Shown here: positions 46,106 to 57,688 of the stretch, one piece after another
How the letters are laid out: the number at the start of each line of letters is the position of its first letter
Numbering within the stretch: position 1 is the stretch's first letter
Assembly (NCBI RefSeq): GCF_022539505.1
Contig: NC_061508.1
Location: forward strand, 34,900,256-34,964,255
Length of the DNA: 64,000 nucleotides
Source of the DNA: Lolium rigidum
Taxonomy: Eukaryota > Streptophyta > Magnoliopsida > Poales > Poaceae
Direction of reading: 5' to 3'
Program-made: the position numbers and the translations under genes
Notes under the pieces: model-generated
Databases searched by the model: none
What the model saw: the letters and a program-made list of their open reading frames with translations, nothing else
What the model was told of the DNA's origin: nothing

Positions 46106-46999
46106 GGTATGGAGGCCGATTTTAAATCGGCCAGTAAAAAAAATCACAGCCGATGAGCAGACATCGACTTCAGTATATAAAACATACGGAGAAAACGGTA
46201 TGGAATTGCAGCCGATGCACAGACATCGACTTCAGAATATAAAAGCCGATGCATGGCCATCGACTCAAGAGGTGTAAGCAGACCACGAAGATCAGGTCAA
46301 GGATGGGTTGCCTCAGACCCACCAAACGAAGGGAGCCGATCTAGTCAACAAGGCGCTAGAGGCGGTCTGAAGAAGCTCGGGGGGCAGCTCGCCCTAAAGG
46401 TCCTTCGTTTTGAGAAGCCAATTTCGTTGGAGTCGGCTGGCTCTGTGTCACAACTCGTTTGAAAGGTGGAGAATTCTTGCAGAATAGAGCCACCAATTTG
46501 AAGAGGAAGCCATCATAATTGATAGGCTTTGGGCCGGCTTTGTTGCCGCAAAGAAACGAGTATCGCAAGGAAAGTTGTAGGCGATCAAGATTTTCAGCAA
46601 TGATCCCGAAGTTCTCTCGGAAGGCATCGATTCCGGAGCTTTGCCGATTAGAACTAACATTAAGCTCGTGGGATTTGGATTTCCTGCACCTAAGGTTTGT
46701 GCGATTACAATTTGGTCCTGTTCGACTGGAATGTGGGGATCTGAATTGATCTGTCTTGAATAGGAGACCGATGCGTTGCCATCGGCTCATTGATCATTGA
46801 TCAGGCTAACGGTCGGCAAAGCCAGGATGAGGAAAAATCGGCCAAATTAGCATACAAGGAATCGAGCAAAGTCAAATTAAGGAGAATTCTTCATTGATAG
46901 CCAGATTTCTTACACAAAGAGCTAAGAGTATTCTCAAAAGGAAGTGCTAGGGGATACAAGTGCCCTATACTACTACGGGTCCTATCCTAGGGATCCTAT
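46106..46999 (+). other. Spacer between integrase and the antisense ORF
   Basis: It contains three short repeats of the type GCCGATG-CAGACATCGACTT at about 46150-46265. No further coding region is recognised. Confidence 0.55.
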
Positions 47000-47455
47000 C
47001 TAAGGGCCGTCACCGCCCTCGTCGCCGCCATCATCGGCGATGTTACAGGCGAGCTCCTCGTCGCTGCTGATGAAGCCACCGGTGGCGTCTTCATCCTCCT
47101 CGTCATCATCATCATCTGACCAAGCCCAGCCTCGAAGGCGCTTGGCCGGCGGGTACCCGGTGTCGGAAGAGTCTTCTTCTTCAGGTTCTTCTCCTTCTCC
47201 TTCCTCTTCGTCGGAGGAAGGGTCTATCTCCCATGAGAGGAGGTCGTCTGCGCACGCCGCTTCCAGCTCCCCGTCAACGAGGAACCGGAGGTCTTCCTCC
47301 CCAATGGTGCGGGGTTCGTCGGCTTCTGACTCGATAGAGAAATCCCATTCTCTCGCGTCCCACTCTGGCGCGGGAGCATCGTGGATGGCCATTTGATTGA
47401 CCTCTGGCTCCGATTCGCTCGAGGAGGAGGATTGAGTGGAGGAAGAAGAAGGCAT
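47000..47455 (-). CDS. Antisense acidic ORF of the Tat element
   Basis: A 151-residue intact minus-strand frame: Ser-rich start MPSSSSTQSSSSSESEPEVN, a middle EWDAREWDFSIESEADEPRT, then long Asp/Glu runs and KRLRGWAWSDDDDDEEDEDA. Plant Tat elements are known to carry extra ORFs, some antisense, between integrase and the 3' LTR (for example in maize Grande). A TATA-like CTATATCT on the minus strand lies near 47545-47552. Function unknown; the intact frame beside broken pol genes is notable. Confidence 0.6.
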   Translation of the reverse strand: MPSSSSTQSSSSSESEPEVNQMAIHDAPAPEWDAREWDFSIESEADEPRTIGEEDLRFLVDGELEAACADDLLSWEIDPSSDEEEGEGEEPEEEDSSDTGYPPAKRLRGWAWSDDDDDEEDEDATGGFISSDEELACNIADDGGDEGGDGP

Positions 47456-47736
47456 GGCTGTAGAGGAGGAGGGTTTTCCGACGGGCGACTGGTTTGGAGC
47501 AAAGGGGGTGAGGAGGTGGACTGTTCGATGTGATTAAGTAACAGAAGATATAGTGGAGATTTAATGCTCTGACAGCTTCCAAAGATGTGGTGCCGTAGTT
47601 GTCGAATCGTGCGTAGAAGTTGTGAAGGCAAGGCGTCATGATGAAGAATACCGCAACAGCTTCGCTCCGCCACGACATGGCCCTTCGAGAAAAATGGATG
47701 GTTTTGCAATTATCATTATCAAAACCAGGGGGCATG

Positions 47737-48784
47737 TGTTATCACCCGATTTTGGCCAAATCAGGAGGTGGGCCGTAAGTGAAGATGGGCTTTGAAAGAC
47801 TACACGTGGAGCATCTTTGAAGCGGCTTTGTGCTAGAAGTTGGGGCTAGTTAGCCCGTGTATCTTAATATAGTAGATTGTGTATCGATTTAGAAGTTAGA
47901 GTTTATCTCGTGCACGGTTTGGTGCACGCCCACATTAGAAAGTCCGCTGGACTATAAATATGTATCTAGGGTTTATGGAATAAACAACAACCAACGTTCA
48001 ACCACAAACAAATCTCGGCGCATCGCCAACCCCTTCGTCTCGAGGGTTTCTACCGGTAAGCATCATGCTGCCTAGATCGCATCTTGCGATCTAGGCAGCA
48101 CAAGCCTGCCCACGTTGTTCATGCGTTGCTCGTACCGAAGCCTTTTTGATGGCGAGCAACGTAGTTATCTTAGACATGTTAGGGTTAGCATTGTTCTTCA
48201 TATTACATGCTTTCGTAGTGCAACCCTTGCATGTCTAGCCGCCCTTACACCTATCTTAGGTGTAGGGGCGCACCCCGCTTGATCATAGTTTAGTAGATCT
48301 GATCCGTTACGATTGCTCCTTGTTCTACAAGGATTAGTTTAATATCTCGCAATAGTTAGGCCTTACAAAGGGGGGAGGATCCAGCGGCACGTAGGGTGTC
48401 GTTCGTTGGCCCTAAGCGGATGTTCCGAGGATCAACCTCGTGTTGGTTTTTAGGCCTTGTTTAGGATCGGCTTACGATCACCGTGCGTGGCCGCGAGGCC
48501 CAACTCCGGAGTAGGACGATCCGATTATGCGGTGAAAACCCCACATCGTCGTAGATCTCATTAGCTTTACCTTGATCAAGCAGGACCACCATATATTCGG
48601 GCACCTCGTCTCGAATCATGGGTGGATCGGCTCTTGAGCCGATTCACAGATAACCCGAGAGCCGATCGAGGCTCGTATTTAACGTTTACGTGTGTGCCCC
48701 TGCAGGAAACTAAGCGAGGCATCATCCACACCTTCCCGACCAGGTATAGGTCAGGTGGCACGCCCTTCGATAAACATCGGTGCG
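47737..48784 (+). repeat. Right LTR of the Tat element, truncated by a gap
   Basis: Starts TGTTATCACCC after a purine-rich AAAACCAGGGGGCATG and matches the left LTR over about 1050 bp. The last 120 bp or so are missing in the N gap. Differences from the left LTR are concentrated in small indels at CG-containing trinucleotides. Confidence 0.93.
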
Positions 48785-48884
48785 NNNNNNNNNNNNNNNN
48801 NNNNNNNNNNNNNNNNNNNNNNNNNNNNNNNNNNNNNNNNNNNNNNNNNNNNNNNNNNNNNNNNNNNNNNNNNNNNNNNNNNNN
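48785..48884. other. Assembly gap, 100 N
   Basis: Exactly 100 N replacing the end of the right LTR. Sequence resumes with the target duplication GAATG, so little beyond the LTR end seems to be missing. Confidence 0.99.
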
Positions 48885-50924
48885 GAATGTGGCCGTTGTT
48901 GGCGGATGGGCCATAAGACCCATGACTGTCCTAATGACATACGATGCAGAGCTTGTTTCAGTTACGGTCATATAGCAAAGCAATGTCTGAACAAATTTGG
49001 AAAAAAAGGGTGTCTGGGTTCCTAAGAAGGCAAGTACCGGTATTGGTCTCCTCGATTCGCGCATATCGCCTTCTTTGTCTCCTTGCGACGGTTCGGTTAA
49101 AGAGACCCCTGGACAATCTACCCAGGCAGCTCCGCCTCCACCGACCTGCTCACACCAATCTACTCCATTAGCTGACGAAGCTCCTCCAATGGCGGTCTAT
49201 GAGCTTGACCCAACACCTTGGCTGCCGCTTGGCCATCAAATCATTGATGGCGGGCCCACGAGACTGCCGCGGTCGTACTATACGCCCGCGGTTCCGCCTC
49301 CTCGCCGCCACGACAACTTCTGCGTCGCGCATGTTGAGCCGCCGCAGCCCGGGTGGTGAAGCCTTCGGAGGGATCGAGGTTAGAGACTTTGTCCAAGAGA
49401 ATCTAGGTCTGGATGTTATGGACTGCCAACCATCGCTTTTTGGTACCGCTTTGTTGGAGATGAGTAGTTCGGCCACACGTCGGATCTTGGTTCAAGCATC
49501 CGCCGCGTCAGATGGATGAAGGGGTTTTTGTGCGTTTTGTTAATCATGATGAAAGTGGGAATCACAGAGGGGTGCAGGGCTTTAGGAGAGGTTGGCTAAT
49601 GTTTCTGGGTATTCATCAAGACTTCAGAAACGATTTTGATATATCTAATGCTGTTGCCTCCTTTGGGAAGTACATTGATTGGCATCGTCATGATCCGCTC
49701 AGAGAAAGGACACTTGTCTATGCAGCTTTCCCTTCGCCTCAGACTGTTCCTCGTGATGTTGTTTTTGGGGATTATGCAACGGTGGGGGGGAGCAGGCAAG
49801 GTTGGACTGCAGCTTGTTATGTTCTTACAGCTGATTTTGCGGATGCAGCACCCCCTGATGAGGACCCTATGCCACTGGATGGTAACCCCCACCCCTTGCC
49901 AGGAAATCTGCAGCCAATGATGCATAATTTTGTACTGCCACCCTTCCCTGAATTAGGTTGGAATGAATGGCCTGATCAGGGCCCTCAAGCTCCTGATGCT
50001 CCCCAGCAGGGTAATGTGCAACTGAATGAATTGGGGCTGGATCCTCCTGTGGTGGAAGTTGTGCATGATGGAATTGTCCTTGATGACTCCCTGGATACTG
50101 CTGATTCTTCCTTTGCTCAGGTGGTGGACATGCAACATGATGCTGGTGAAGTGGAAGTACTGCAGCCTCAACCTGCTCAGGTACTGAATGTATGGAAGTT
50201 TCAGCAGGCAGAAGTGATTCATCCAGATATAAGGCCATTGCTTTTTCATGCTAGATCTACTGAGATTGACATTTTCATGAAACGGCCAGTGGGCCCTTCT
50301 CTTCCACCTCACATGATTAAGGAGAAGATAGTTCAGTCCTGGTTTCCCAAATTGCTTACAGAGACTGTGCCAATGCCTGTTAAATCATCTCCTTTTCTTG
50401 TTGTTACTCTAACAAAAAGAAGTTGGAAGGAGGCTTTTGATGTGTCTGTTGGGTTTACTATGGCTGCTTCAATCTCTCAGCATCGTCATAACAGGCCTGT
50501 GGCTAGAGCTTTATGCTTCAATAGCAGTGACAATGGCCAGCAGACTATGCCCTCTGTGTTTGCTGCTACTCCAGCATCATCTGTCAGCAGCAAGAAGAGG
50601 GGAAAGGCAAAGAGGAAGGAAACTCCACTTGTGGATACTTCTGTGCGCCGCTGCACTCGCAGTATGGTCAAAAACAATGTCTCCCGCCCTATGCCAGTGT
50701 CAGACACAGTGGTCAAACCAAGAGCTAAGAAGGCCAAGAAGGAGGTTGTTCAGAGGCAAGCAAGCAAGGATAAAAAGACAGCTGTAGCAGAAGCAGATAA
50801 GGACCATGAGGAGGCTCAGGAGAAGACTTTACCACCACAGACACCAATACATATCCTGCAGACTATTGGAATTGGTCTGGGGATTGATCCAGACCTTGCT
50901 TATCGAGGAGAAGCTTACAGCTAA
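48885..50924 (+). pseudogene. LINE ORF1, zinc knuckles and C-terminal part
   Basis: Begins in the cysteine codon interrupted at 41278 and reads two CCHC zinc knuckles, CGRCWRMGHKTHDC and CRACFSYGHIAKQC (48888-48990). Frames then shift at a 7-A run (about 49006), at CCCGGGTGG (about 49347) and near CCGCCGCG (about 49502). The last long frame is 49512-50924 (470 residues), with a conserved part FASFGKYIDWHRHD-like near residue 50 and DYATVGGSRQGWT, then Pro/Gln-rich linkers and a Lys-rich tail. Likely a nucleic-acid chaperone. Confidence 0.75.
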
Positions 50925-51143
50925 TCCAGAGATCACAAAGAAAGCACAGGTTGATGATGATTAGTGGCTCATATTCTGTCACAAGTGTGTGGTCTGGTCT
51001 CTGGGTGTGTTCTATAATTCTAGCTTGTGTCTGGTTGGTTCAGGTTGCTTTTGTTAATTTTACTTCCTGGGTCAGTGTGGAGTCTGTTAGACTATATGTT
51101 ATGCATTTGGTCTGTTTGTTATGCTATGTCAACAACAGTTTAA

Positions 51144-54100
51144 ATGTGTCCTAATACAACAAGGAAGTGGAGGGTTTTATGCTGGAATGTTCGTGGCCTT
51201 AATTCTGATAACAGACAAAGGGCAGTAAGGGCAAAAATAGAGGAAAGTGAATGTGCCATTGCATGCTTGCAAGAGACAAAGTGTGAATTTTTTGATCATC
51301 GTTTTATTCGCAAATTCAGTCCCAAACGATTTGATTCTTTTGCATACTCTCCATCTGTGGGGGCCTCGGGAGGCATTTTGATAATGTGGAATTCAGCGAT
51401 TTTCCATGGTGTACTCCTGGATATTCAGAGGTTTGGCATTTCGGTCAGATTCACGTCAGTACATAGCTCTGAGGCCTGGACGCTCACTACGGTATATGGT
51501 CCTTGTCGTGGTGAAGCGAGAGAACAGCTTGTCTCCTCGGCTTTATGATTTAGATATTCAACCCATGAATAATCATCTGCTTTTAGGGGATTTTAATTTC
51601 ATTCGATCAGGGGACAATCGTAATAAACCTGGGGGCAATGTGCATGATATGTTCACTTTTAATGATATTATTGGTCATCTTGGGTTGGTTGAATTGCCCA
51701 TTAAAGGTCGATCGTTCACTTGGTCTAACATGCAACAGAGTCCTCTGCTAGAACAGACTAGACTCGGTTTTTCACGAGCCCTAATTGGACCACTACTTAT
51801 CCAAATACTGTGGTATTGCCACTTGCTAAGCCGCAATCTGACCATGTGCCATGCGTCGTTAACATTGATACTATTATTCCCAAAGCAAAGTTATTTCGAT
51901 TCGAGAACTATTGGGTTGATATGCCTGGCTTCATGGATTGTGTGACCAAAGCTTGGAATAAACATTCAGTTAAACGGTCAAGTGTGGCTAGGCTAGCTGA
52001 TAAGTTAAAGTCTTTAAGGTATGATCTCAAGCATTGGCAGAAGGGTTTATCAAAGCTTAAGCTCCTAATACAGATGTGTAATCAGGCTATATTAATTCTT
52101 GACTCAATGGAGGACAAGAGGCCTTTGACTGTAATGGAATTTAATTTTAGGAAGCTTGTTAAGATACATTTGGAAGGCCTTCTGTTGGAAGAATGTAACT
52201 ATTGGCGCAAGCGTTGCACTATCAGATGGATTAAACTGGGAGAAGATAATACAAAAATTTTCCATGCAAAAGCTACTGAGAGATTTCGGAGGAACTCAAT
52301 CTCCTCTCTGATTGCTGAGGATGGAAGTGTAGTCAGTGATCACTCACACATGGCTGGGATGCTTTGGGCTTGTTACAAAGAAAGGATGGGCTCCTCTGAG
52401 GGGATTAACATGCAATTTCATCTCAGTAGGATACTGCAAAGAGTTGAGGGTCTAGATGTGTTATCTCGACCTTTTGAGGATAAGGAGATGGATGACATTG
52501 TCAAATATATGCCACCAGATAGAGCCCCAGGACCAGATGGTTTTAATGGTCTTTTCCTCAAGAAATGTTGGCATATAATTAAGGCAGATTTTTATGCACT
52601 GGCTAGGGATTTTCATGCTGGCAGGGTGAGTTTACGTAATATTAATGGATCTCACATAACCCTTATTCCAAAGAAAAGTGCTCCGAGTCTGTCAATGACT
52701 ATAGGCCTATATCTCTCACCAATGTTTGCTTGAAGTTCTTGACAAAACTTGCAGCGAATAGATTTCAAGATCATATTCTCAGATGTATACATAAAAATCA
52801 GTATGGGTTCATTCGTTCAAGAACTATTCAGGACTGCTTGGCATGGACTTATGAGTATATCTTCCAATGTCAACAATCCAAATTACCAATCCTCATTATA
52901 AAGCTTGATTTTGCTAAAGCATTTGATACAATTGAGCATGAGGCTATTCCGAAATTTTGAAGCATAAAGGTTTTGACAAGGTATGGATTGGATGGATGAA
53001 GGAAGCCCTCACATCTGGTTCCTCCTCAATCCTACTGAATGGTGTGCCTGGCAAACAATTTATATGCAAACGTGGGGTGAGGCAGGGGGACCCTTTGTCG
53101 CCCCTCCTGTATGTCTGTGGAGGTGATCTGCTGCAATCAGTGATCAATGATAGTTTGAGTAAAGGGGAGTTGAAACTGCCGATACAAACAAATGATGCAG
53201 ATTTTCCGAGTGGTACAAGATGCTGATGATACTATCTTGATGCTTTCTGCTGAGTCTGACCAAGTGTTGATGCTTAAAGAAATTTTGCATAAGTTTGGAT
53301 TATCCACAGGTTTACAAGTGAATTTTCAGAAATCCTTAATCATTCCATTAAATGTGGAGCCTCAGAGGACTGCATCACTTGCTGCAATAATGGGATGTCA
53401 AGTTGGTTCATTACCTTTTCCCTACTTGGGGCTGCCTTTGGGCACAACAAGGCCATGCATCAAAGATCTCCTACCCATAGTTAATGGACTTGAGAGAAGG
53501 TTGACTGCCACATCGATTTTCTTGTCCCAGGGGGCAAGGCTACAGCTTATTTCTTCAGCCTTAAGTTCCATGCCATTGCATTTCTTGCTCTCTCTGAAGT
53601 TGCCACCTGGTCTGATTCTTCAGTTGGATAGGATTCTTAGACAGTGTTTATGGAGAGAAAAGGATCAGCCAAAGCCATCCCTAGCTGCATGGGACATGGT
53701 TTGTAAACCAAAGGAGAATGGTGGTCTTGGAATTGTGAATTTCAAAAAGAAGAATGATTCTCTGTTGATGAAGCATCTTCACAAGTTTTATAACAAGGCA
53801 GACACGCCATGGGTACAGCTTATTTGGAGCTCATATTATGAGAATGTGGTCCCGCATGTGGCTCGGCCTTGTGGCTCATTCTGGTGGAGAGACATCATGC
53901 AACTATCAAGTAACTTCATGTCCTTTTCTTCTGTGACACCTGGAACTGGGATCTCTTTTTCCTTCTGGACTGACAAATGGAATTTTTTGGGGACTAATCT
54001 GCCCTTATCTGAGCGTTTCCCTCGTTTGTTTTCCTTTGTCCTGGATAAGGATATGTCAGCTGCTCAAGTTTTTGCTGTGGAGGATTTCACTAATCTTTTT

Positions 54101-54724
54101 TACAGACCTCTCTCTGCTCAGGCATATCATGAAATGTGCTTAGTCCAGCAAGGTATGGTGGCTCAACCACTATCATTGTCTCATGACATCTTGCCTTCTA
54201 AGCAATATGCATTGGCTCATGCTCATCTAGTGGTGCCTGCGGTTTTTAAGTGGCTATGGAAATCTTCTTGTATGATGAAACACAAGGCGTTTGCTTGGTT
54301 GTTGCTTAATGATCGCTTAAACACCAGAGACCTTTTGATAAGGAGAAACTGGAAGGTGACAGAGGATAAACATTGCGTGTTGTGCCCCATCAGAGCATAT
54401 GAGGATCGACTACACCTGTTTTTTGAATGTAATTTTAGTAGGCGCATATGGACTTATTTACAGATTGATTGGTCGAGGGGCAGTGATATTCAGAGTTATG
54501 TGGCGAATGCAAGGAAAGATTTTGGCAAACCCTTTTTCATGGAGGTTATGATTCTTGCATGCTGGCACATTTGGAAGCAGCGTAATGGGAAGATTTTTGA
54601 GCATCAAAGACCCACTTTTGCAAAATGGAAATGTAATTTTATTCATGACATATCTTTACTTCAACATAGGATTAAAGATAGGCATAGGGATAGTCTCTTA
54701 ACTTGGATAGGCAGCTTACCTTGA
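51144..54724 (+). pseudogene. LINE ORF2, endonuclease and reverse transcriptase
   Basis: Endonuclease (APE type): WRVLCWNVRGLN, CLQETK and TTVYGP from 51144, then LLGDFNFIRSG and FTWSNMQQSP. Reverse transcriptase: DRAPGPDGFNGLFLKKCW, HITLIPKK, LDFAKAFDTIEHEA, RGVRQGDPLSPLLY and QDADDT (usually QYADDT; the catalytic Asp pair is kept). The C-terminal zf-RVT region has KHKAFAWLLLNDRLNTRD and CVLCPIRAYEDRLHLFFEC, ending at TGA 54722-54724. At least five small frameshifts (about 51538, 51770, 52690, 52945, 53205) break it, each at a CG-containing trinucleotide. Confidence 0.85.
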
Positions 54725-54933
54725 GCTCTTCTTTTGTTTTTCTCCAGCTAGGTAGGATCTCTCTACCTTTTTGTACTCTTCCTTTTCTGTTTATATAAGT
54801 AATAAAATAACTGTGGGGCTTTTTGCCTCACAGTCAATAGTCAAAAAAAAAAAATTATGTTGAGTGCAAAGTAACTTTTTCACACCCTAGAAGTCAAATA
54901 GCATTTCTACAGACAAGTTTTATATATGTATAT

Positions 54934-55011
54934 AGTGCTAACAGTAATGCTACACTTACGTAAAAAAACTACGGAGGAAAGGCTACGTAAGTGTAGCATT
55001 ACTGTAGTGCT
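54934..55011. mobile_element. 78-bp hairpin MITE
   Basis: The arms AGTGCTAACAGTAATGCTAC...TACGTA (54934-54962) and their complement (54984-55011) pair almost perfectly around a 21-bp loop; TA dinucleotides lie on both sides. A tiny Stowaway-like or similar MITE. Confidence 0.6.
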
Positions 55012-55521
55012 AATACCTCTTCTTGAAACGGCGTCTCCTACACTTCCGGTCGTCGCCGCCGAAACTCTACAAGCGCTCAGCTGCCCACGGCAGAGCAACT
55101 GAGCAACGACGTGCTTTCAGTTCTTTCACATCCTCTCCTCTTTATCATATCGTCAGCAAAAAGAACAAGAAAATATTGCAGCTTTTCTTGTGAAAAGAGT
55201 TTTACCTTTCGGGAGCTTTGGCTTGCTGGATCTAGGACGAGACGCGCTTTTGTTTGACGCATCTCCGTGGCGCTCTCCTATCGGATGCATGGCTTGATTT
55301 GCCTTTTGTTTCTCACCTGTACTAGTACTCCTTTCGGGAGCTTCTTCTCGCCATTGCAACCAACAGAAGGAGGAAGCAGTACGTAGATATTATTATAACC
55401 ACCGAGTAACCGAGAAACTCCATTACAATTACTACTTCATCCTAGCTAGTAGCTGCAATTAACTCTACGTAGACCCTGCACTAAGTAACTAGTAAACCAT
55501 TTGCCGCCACGTCACCGCTTA
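55012..55521 (-). other. 3' region of the five-repeat gene
   Basis: 55380-55500 parallels 61020-61110 downstream of the paralogue (TCATCCTAGCTAG...CTACGTAGACC against TCATCGTCCTAGCTGC...CTACGTCGACC), so this is a shared 3' UTR on the minus strand. 55153-55359 is an open minus frame of unknown meaning. Confidence 0.5.
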
Positions 55522-56454
55522 TTAGGCGCTTACAATGGCGAGAATGACAAGGATGACCACGGCCACGGCTAGCTGAAACAACGGGGCGACGGCCAGCCGC
55601 CGCTCTCTAACCCTGCCCCTGGACACCCGGCCGGCGCGGTCGAGGCCGAAGACGATAGCCACAAAGGCAGCCACGACCAAGGAGGCGAGTAATATGAACT
55701 GAACGGCCAGTAAGATGACGTGGAAGGCAGCGGGCAAGGCGATGCGGAGGTCAAGGACGCTGTTGCTTGGGGGCGCGGCGGTGCGGCCGTGAAAGGTGAA
55801 GGCGGGAACTTGCTGCATGGCGCGGCCGAAGGTGATGTCGACGAGGACGCCGACGACCGTGTCGATGAGGACGCCGGCTGCCGTGTCTAGGATGCGGTTG
55901 CTCGCGGGCGCGGCGGTGGGGCCGTGAATGGAGAAGGCGGGAAACAGCTGCGGCATGGCGCGGCCGAAGGAGATGTCGATGAGGACGCCAGTGACCGTGT
56001 CGATTAGGACGCCGACGGCCGCGTCAAGGAGGCTGTTTCTTGCGGGGGCGGTGGTGGGGCCGTGAATAGAGAAGGCGGAAGCATACTCGGTGCGGCCGAA
56101 GGCGACCCGGAGGACGCCGCCGATGACCGTATCAACGAGGAAGCCGACGACCATGTCGATGAGGACGCCGACCACCGCGTCAAGTACGCTGTTGCTCGCG
56201 GGCGCGGCGGCGGGCCTGTGAATGAATAAGTCGGGTACGTGTTGCCGCATGGCGCGGCCGGCGAAGGCGATGTGGAGGACGGCGATGAGCGTGCCGACGA
56301 GGACGCCAACAGCCGCGTCAAGGACGCGGTTACTGATGAGCGAGGCGGCGGTGGGGGCTTGAAGGGAGAATGCGGGAACATGGTGCCTTACGGCGCGGCC
56401 GAAGGCGACGCGGAGGGCAAACGTTGCAGCGTCGGAGAGGAGGGAAGCAGCCAT
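55522..56454 (-). CDS. Hydrophobic protein with five internal repeats
   Basis: A 310-residue intact frame starting MAASLLSDAATFALRVAFGR. Repeat units of 44-55 residues begin at about residues 18, 64, 119, 163 and 209, each with FGRAM...VPAFSIHGPT, APASN, then LDAAVGVLIDTVVGVLID. The C-terminal part has two strongly hydrophobic stretches (about 240-270 and 288-310) with a basic VSRGRVRERR linker between them. It is a paralogue of the 143-residue protein at 61175-61606, which has one unit only. I recognise no known family; a membrane or lipid-associated protein is likely. Start chosen because both paralogues begin MAAS(L/F)LS. Confidence 0.6.
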   Translation of the reverse strand: MAASLLSDAATFALRVAFGRAVRHHVPAFSLQAPTAASLISNRVLDAAVGVLVGTLIAVLHIAFAGRAMRQHVPDLFIHRPAAAPASNSVLDAVVGVLIDMVVGFLVDTVIGGVLRVAFGRTEYASAFSIHGPTTAPARNSLLDAAVGVLIDTVTGVLIDISFGRAMPQLFPAFSIHGPTAAPASNRILDTAAGVLIDTVVGVLVDITFGRAMQQVPAFTFHGRTAAPPSNSVLDLRIALPAAFHVILLAVQFILLASLVVAAFVAIVFGLDRAGRVSRGRVRERRLAVAPLFQLAVAVVILVILAIVSA

Positions 56455-57686
56455 TGTGGAGAGGTTGGAACCTGGAAGTGGTACGGGGAGTGCAAGGTAG
56501 ATCCCCGACAGAATATGAGCAGGTGGTGGGAAGAAACAGCAAGCGGACCACTGAAGAAGAAGAGGGAGCTCAGTGTGAGAGATTAATGGTGGTGGGGGTA
56601 TAGGAAGAGAACTGAAGGGGAAGCTTTAGTACTAGTAGGCTTGAGAAATGAGCGAGAGAGAGAGAGAGGGAGCCTTTCCGAAGGGGGAACCTTTAGTGTG
56701 AGAGATTAATGGAGGTGATGGAAGCTCCTTTCTGCTCCTCTTTTCCTTCCTGGCGCAGTACACTCTTTTCCTTCTCCCTCCTTGGAACCCCTCTCTTCCT
56801 TCTCCCTTGTTACCCCACCTGACCTGACACCGCCCACTGAACTAAAGTAGACCGGCGACCGTCGGACTTGCGACTAGCATGGAGTGTGCAATCTATAACG
56901 ACATTATTCTAGTCATTTATTGAAGTACCATTTTTTTCGGAGATGCGTACATGTTAACATGCATGGTGAAAAGACAAAAATAAAGAGTGTTCGTTTTACA
57001 TGAGAAAAGATAAATTCAGCACATCAGGTGGCATTCCTCAAGATGAGAAATAAAATGAAGCAGAGGAAGCCCACAAGAAGTTGCGTTGCAAGGGCAGTCT
57101 TGTCTTGGGATTTACTATCCGAGATGGTCTGGGCTGTTCCATCGAATGTCCGTCTGCGCGTTGATGCAGCTAGGGCTGTGTTTGCTGTTTTTTTTATTTT
57201 TTTATTTTGCGAATCTAGGTCATTTCGGTATCCATCCATATCCATGCGGCCGTGACTCCACTGACTTTTCCGTGCGTATTCTTATCCAAGCCATCCCAGA
57301 CCATCGTGGTCGATTTTTTGAGATAACGAAGAAAGGGGCGCGCTGAACGTTCCCGGGATCAAATTCCCAATCGCCGGTTCGCCAGCCGACCGATCAAGCG
57401 TTCCGACCGTCAGATTAAGTCTTCTGTTTTTAGCCTTTCCTAAACACGAAATGTAGCAAAACCGGCCATCGTTCTATCAAAAATGGGTTCATCCACGGGA
57501 AAAAAATAAAAAAACACAGACCTCACCGGAGACCTTGTTAGAGACCTCGTCAGAGACATGGTAGCAAAACATTCGTGCTATGGTAGCAAAAACGATCTCG
57601 ACAAAGAAATCGCGGTAGTTTTTTTTCTACAGTAGCAAAACTGATTTCCTGGAGACCTTGCATTAGACCTTGTAGGAACAATTTTA
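56455..57686. other. 5' region of the five-repeat gene and intergenic sequence
   Basis: 56455-56640 aligns with 61607-61770 upstream of the paralogue (shared GGGAAGAAACAGCAA and GAAGAAGA), so the leader is duplicated too. A GAGAGAGAGAGAGAGG run is near 56653. From 57430 there are several TAGCAAAAC phrases as seen in degraded DNA transposons. No gene is supported. Confidence 0.5.
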
Positions 57687-57688
57687 TA

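Larger units (their letters stand above)
41279..48884 (+). mobile_element. Tat-lineage Gypsy LTR retrotransposon, gag deleted
   Basis: LTRs at 41279-42446 and 47737-48784 (right one cut by the N gap) and a 5-bp target duplication GAATG at 41274-41278 and 48885-48889. The internal region encodes reverse transcriptase, RNase H, a second archaeal-type RNase H and integrase, the order of the plant Tat clade. Most of gag and the protease are missing: a gag start at 42508 joins within about 330 bp to sequence just upstream of reverse transcriptase. A minus-strand acidic ORF lies before the 3' LTR. It inserted into LINE ORF1. Confidence 0.92.
39770..54850 (+). mobile_element. Long LINE, split by a Gypsy element
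   Basis: The 16-bp word AAAATTATGTTGAGTG lies at 39754-39769 and 54851-54866, and the right end is preceded by a poly-A run (54843-54853). Without the nested LTR element the LINE is about 7.5 kb, i.e. full length, with a 5' UTR carrying a doubled GGCGACTCTCCT. ORF1 has zinc knuckles, and ORF2 has endonuclease and reverse transcriptase. The last step before the tail is a 3' UTR ending TTGCCTCACAGTCAATAG. Frames are interrupted several times, but always by small indels. Confidence 0.9.

Noticed and set aside
48576..49064. Open frames on both strands across the second N gap
   Set aside because: Same reason; only the zinc-knuckle frame starting at the target duplication is meaningful.
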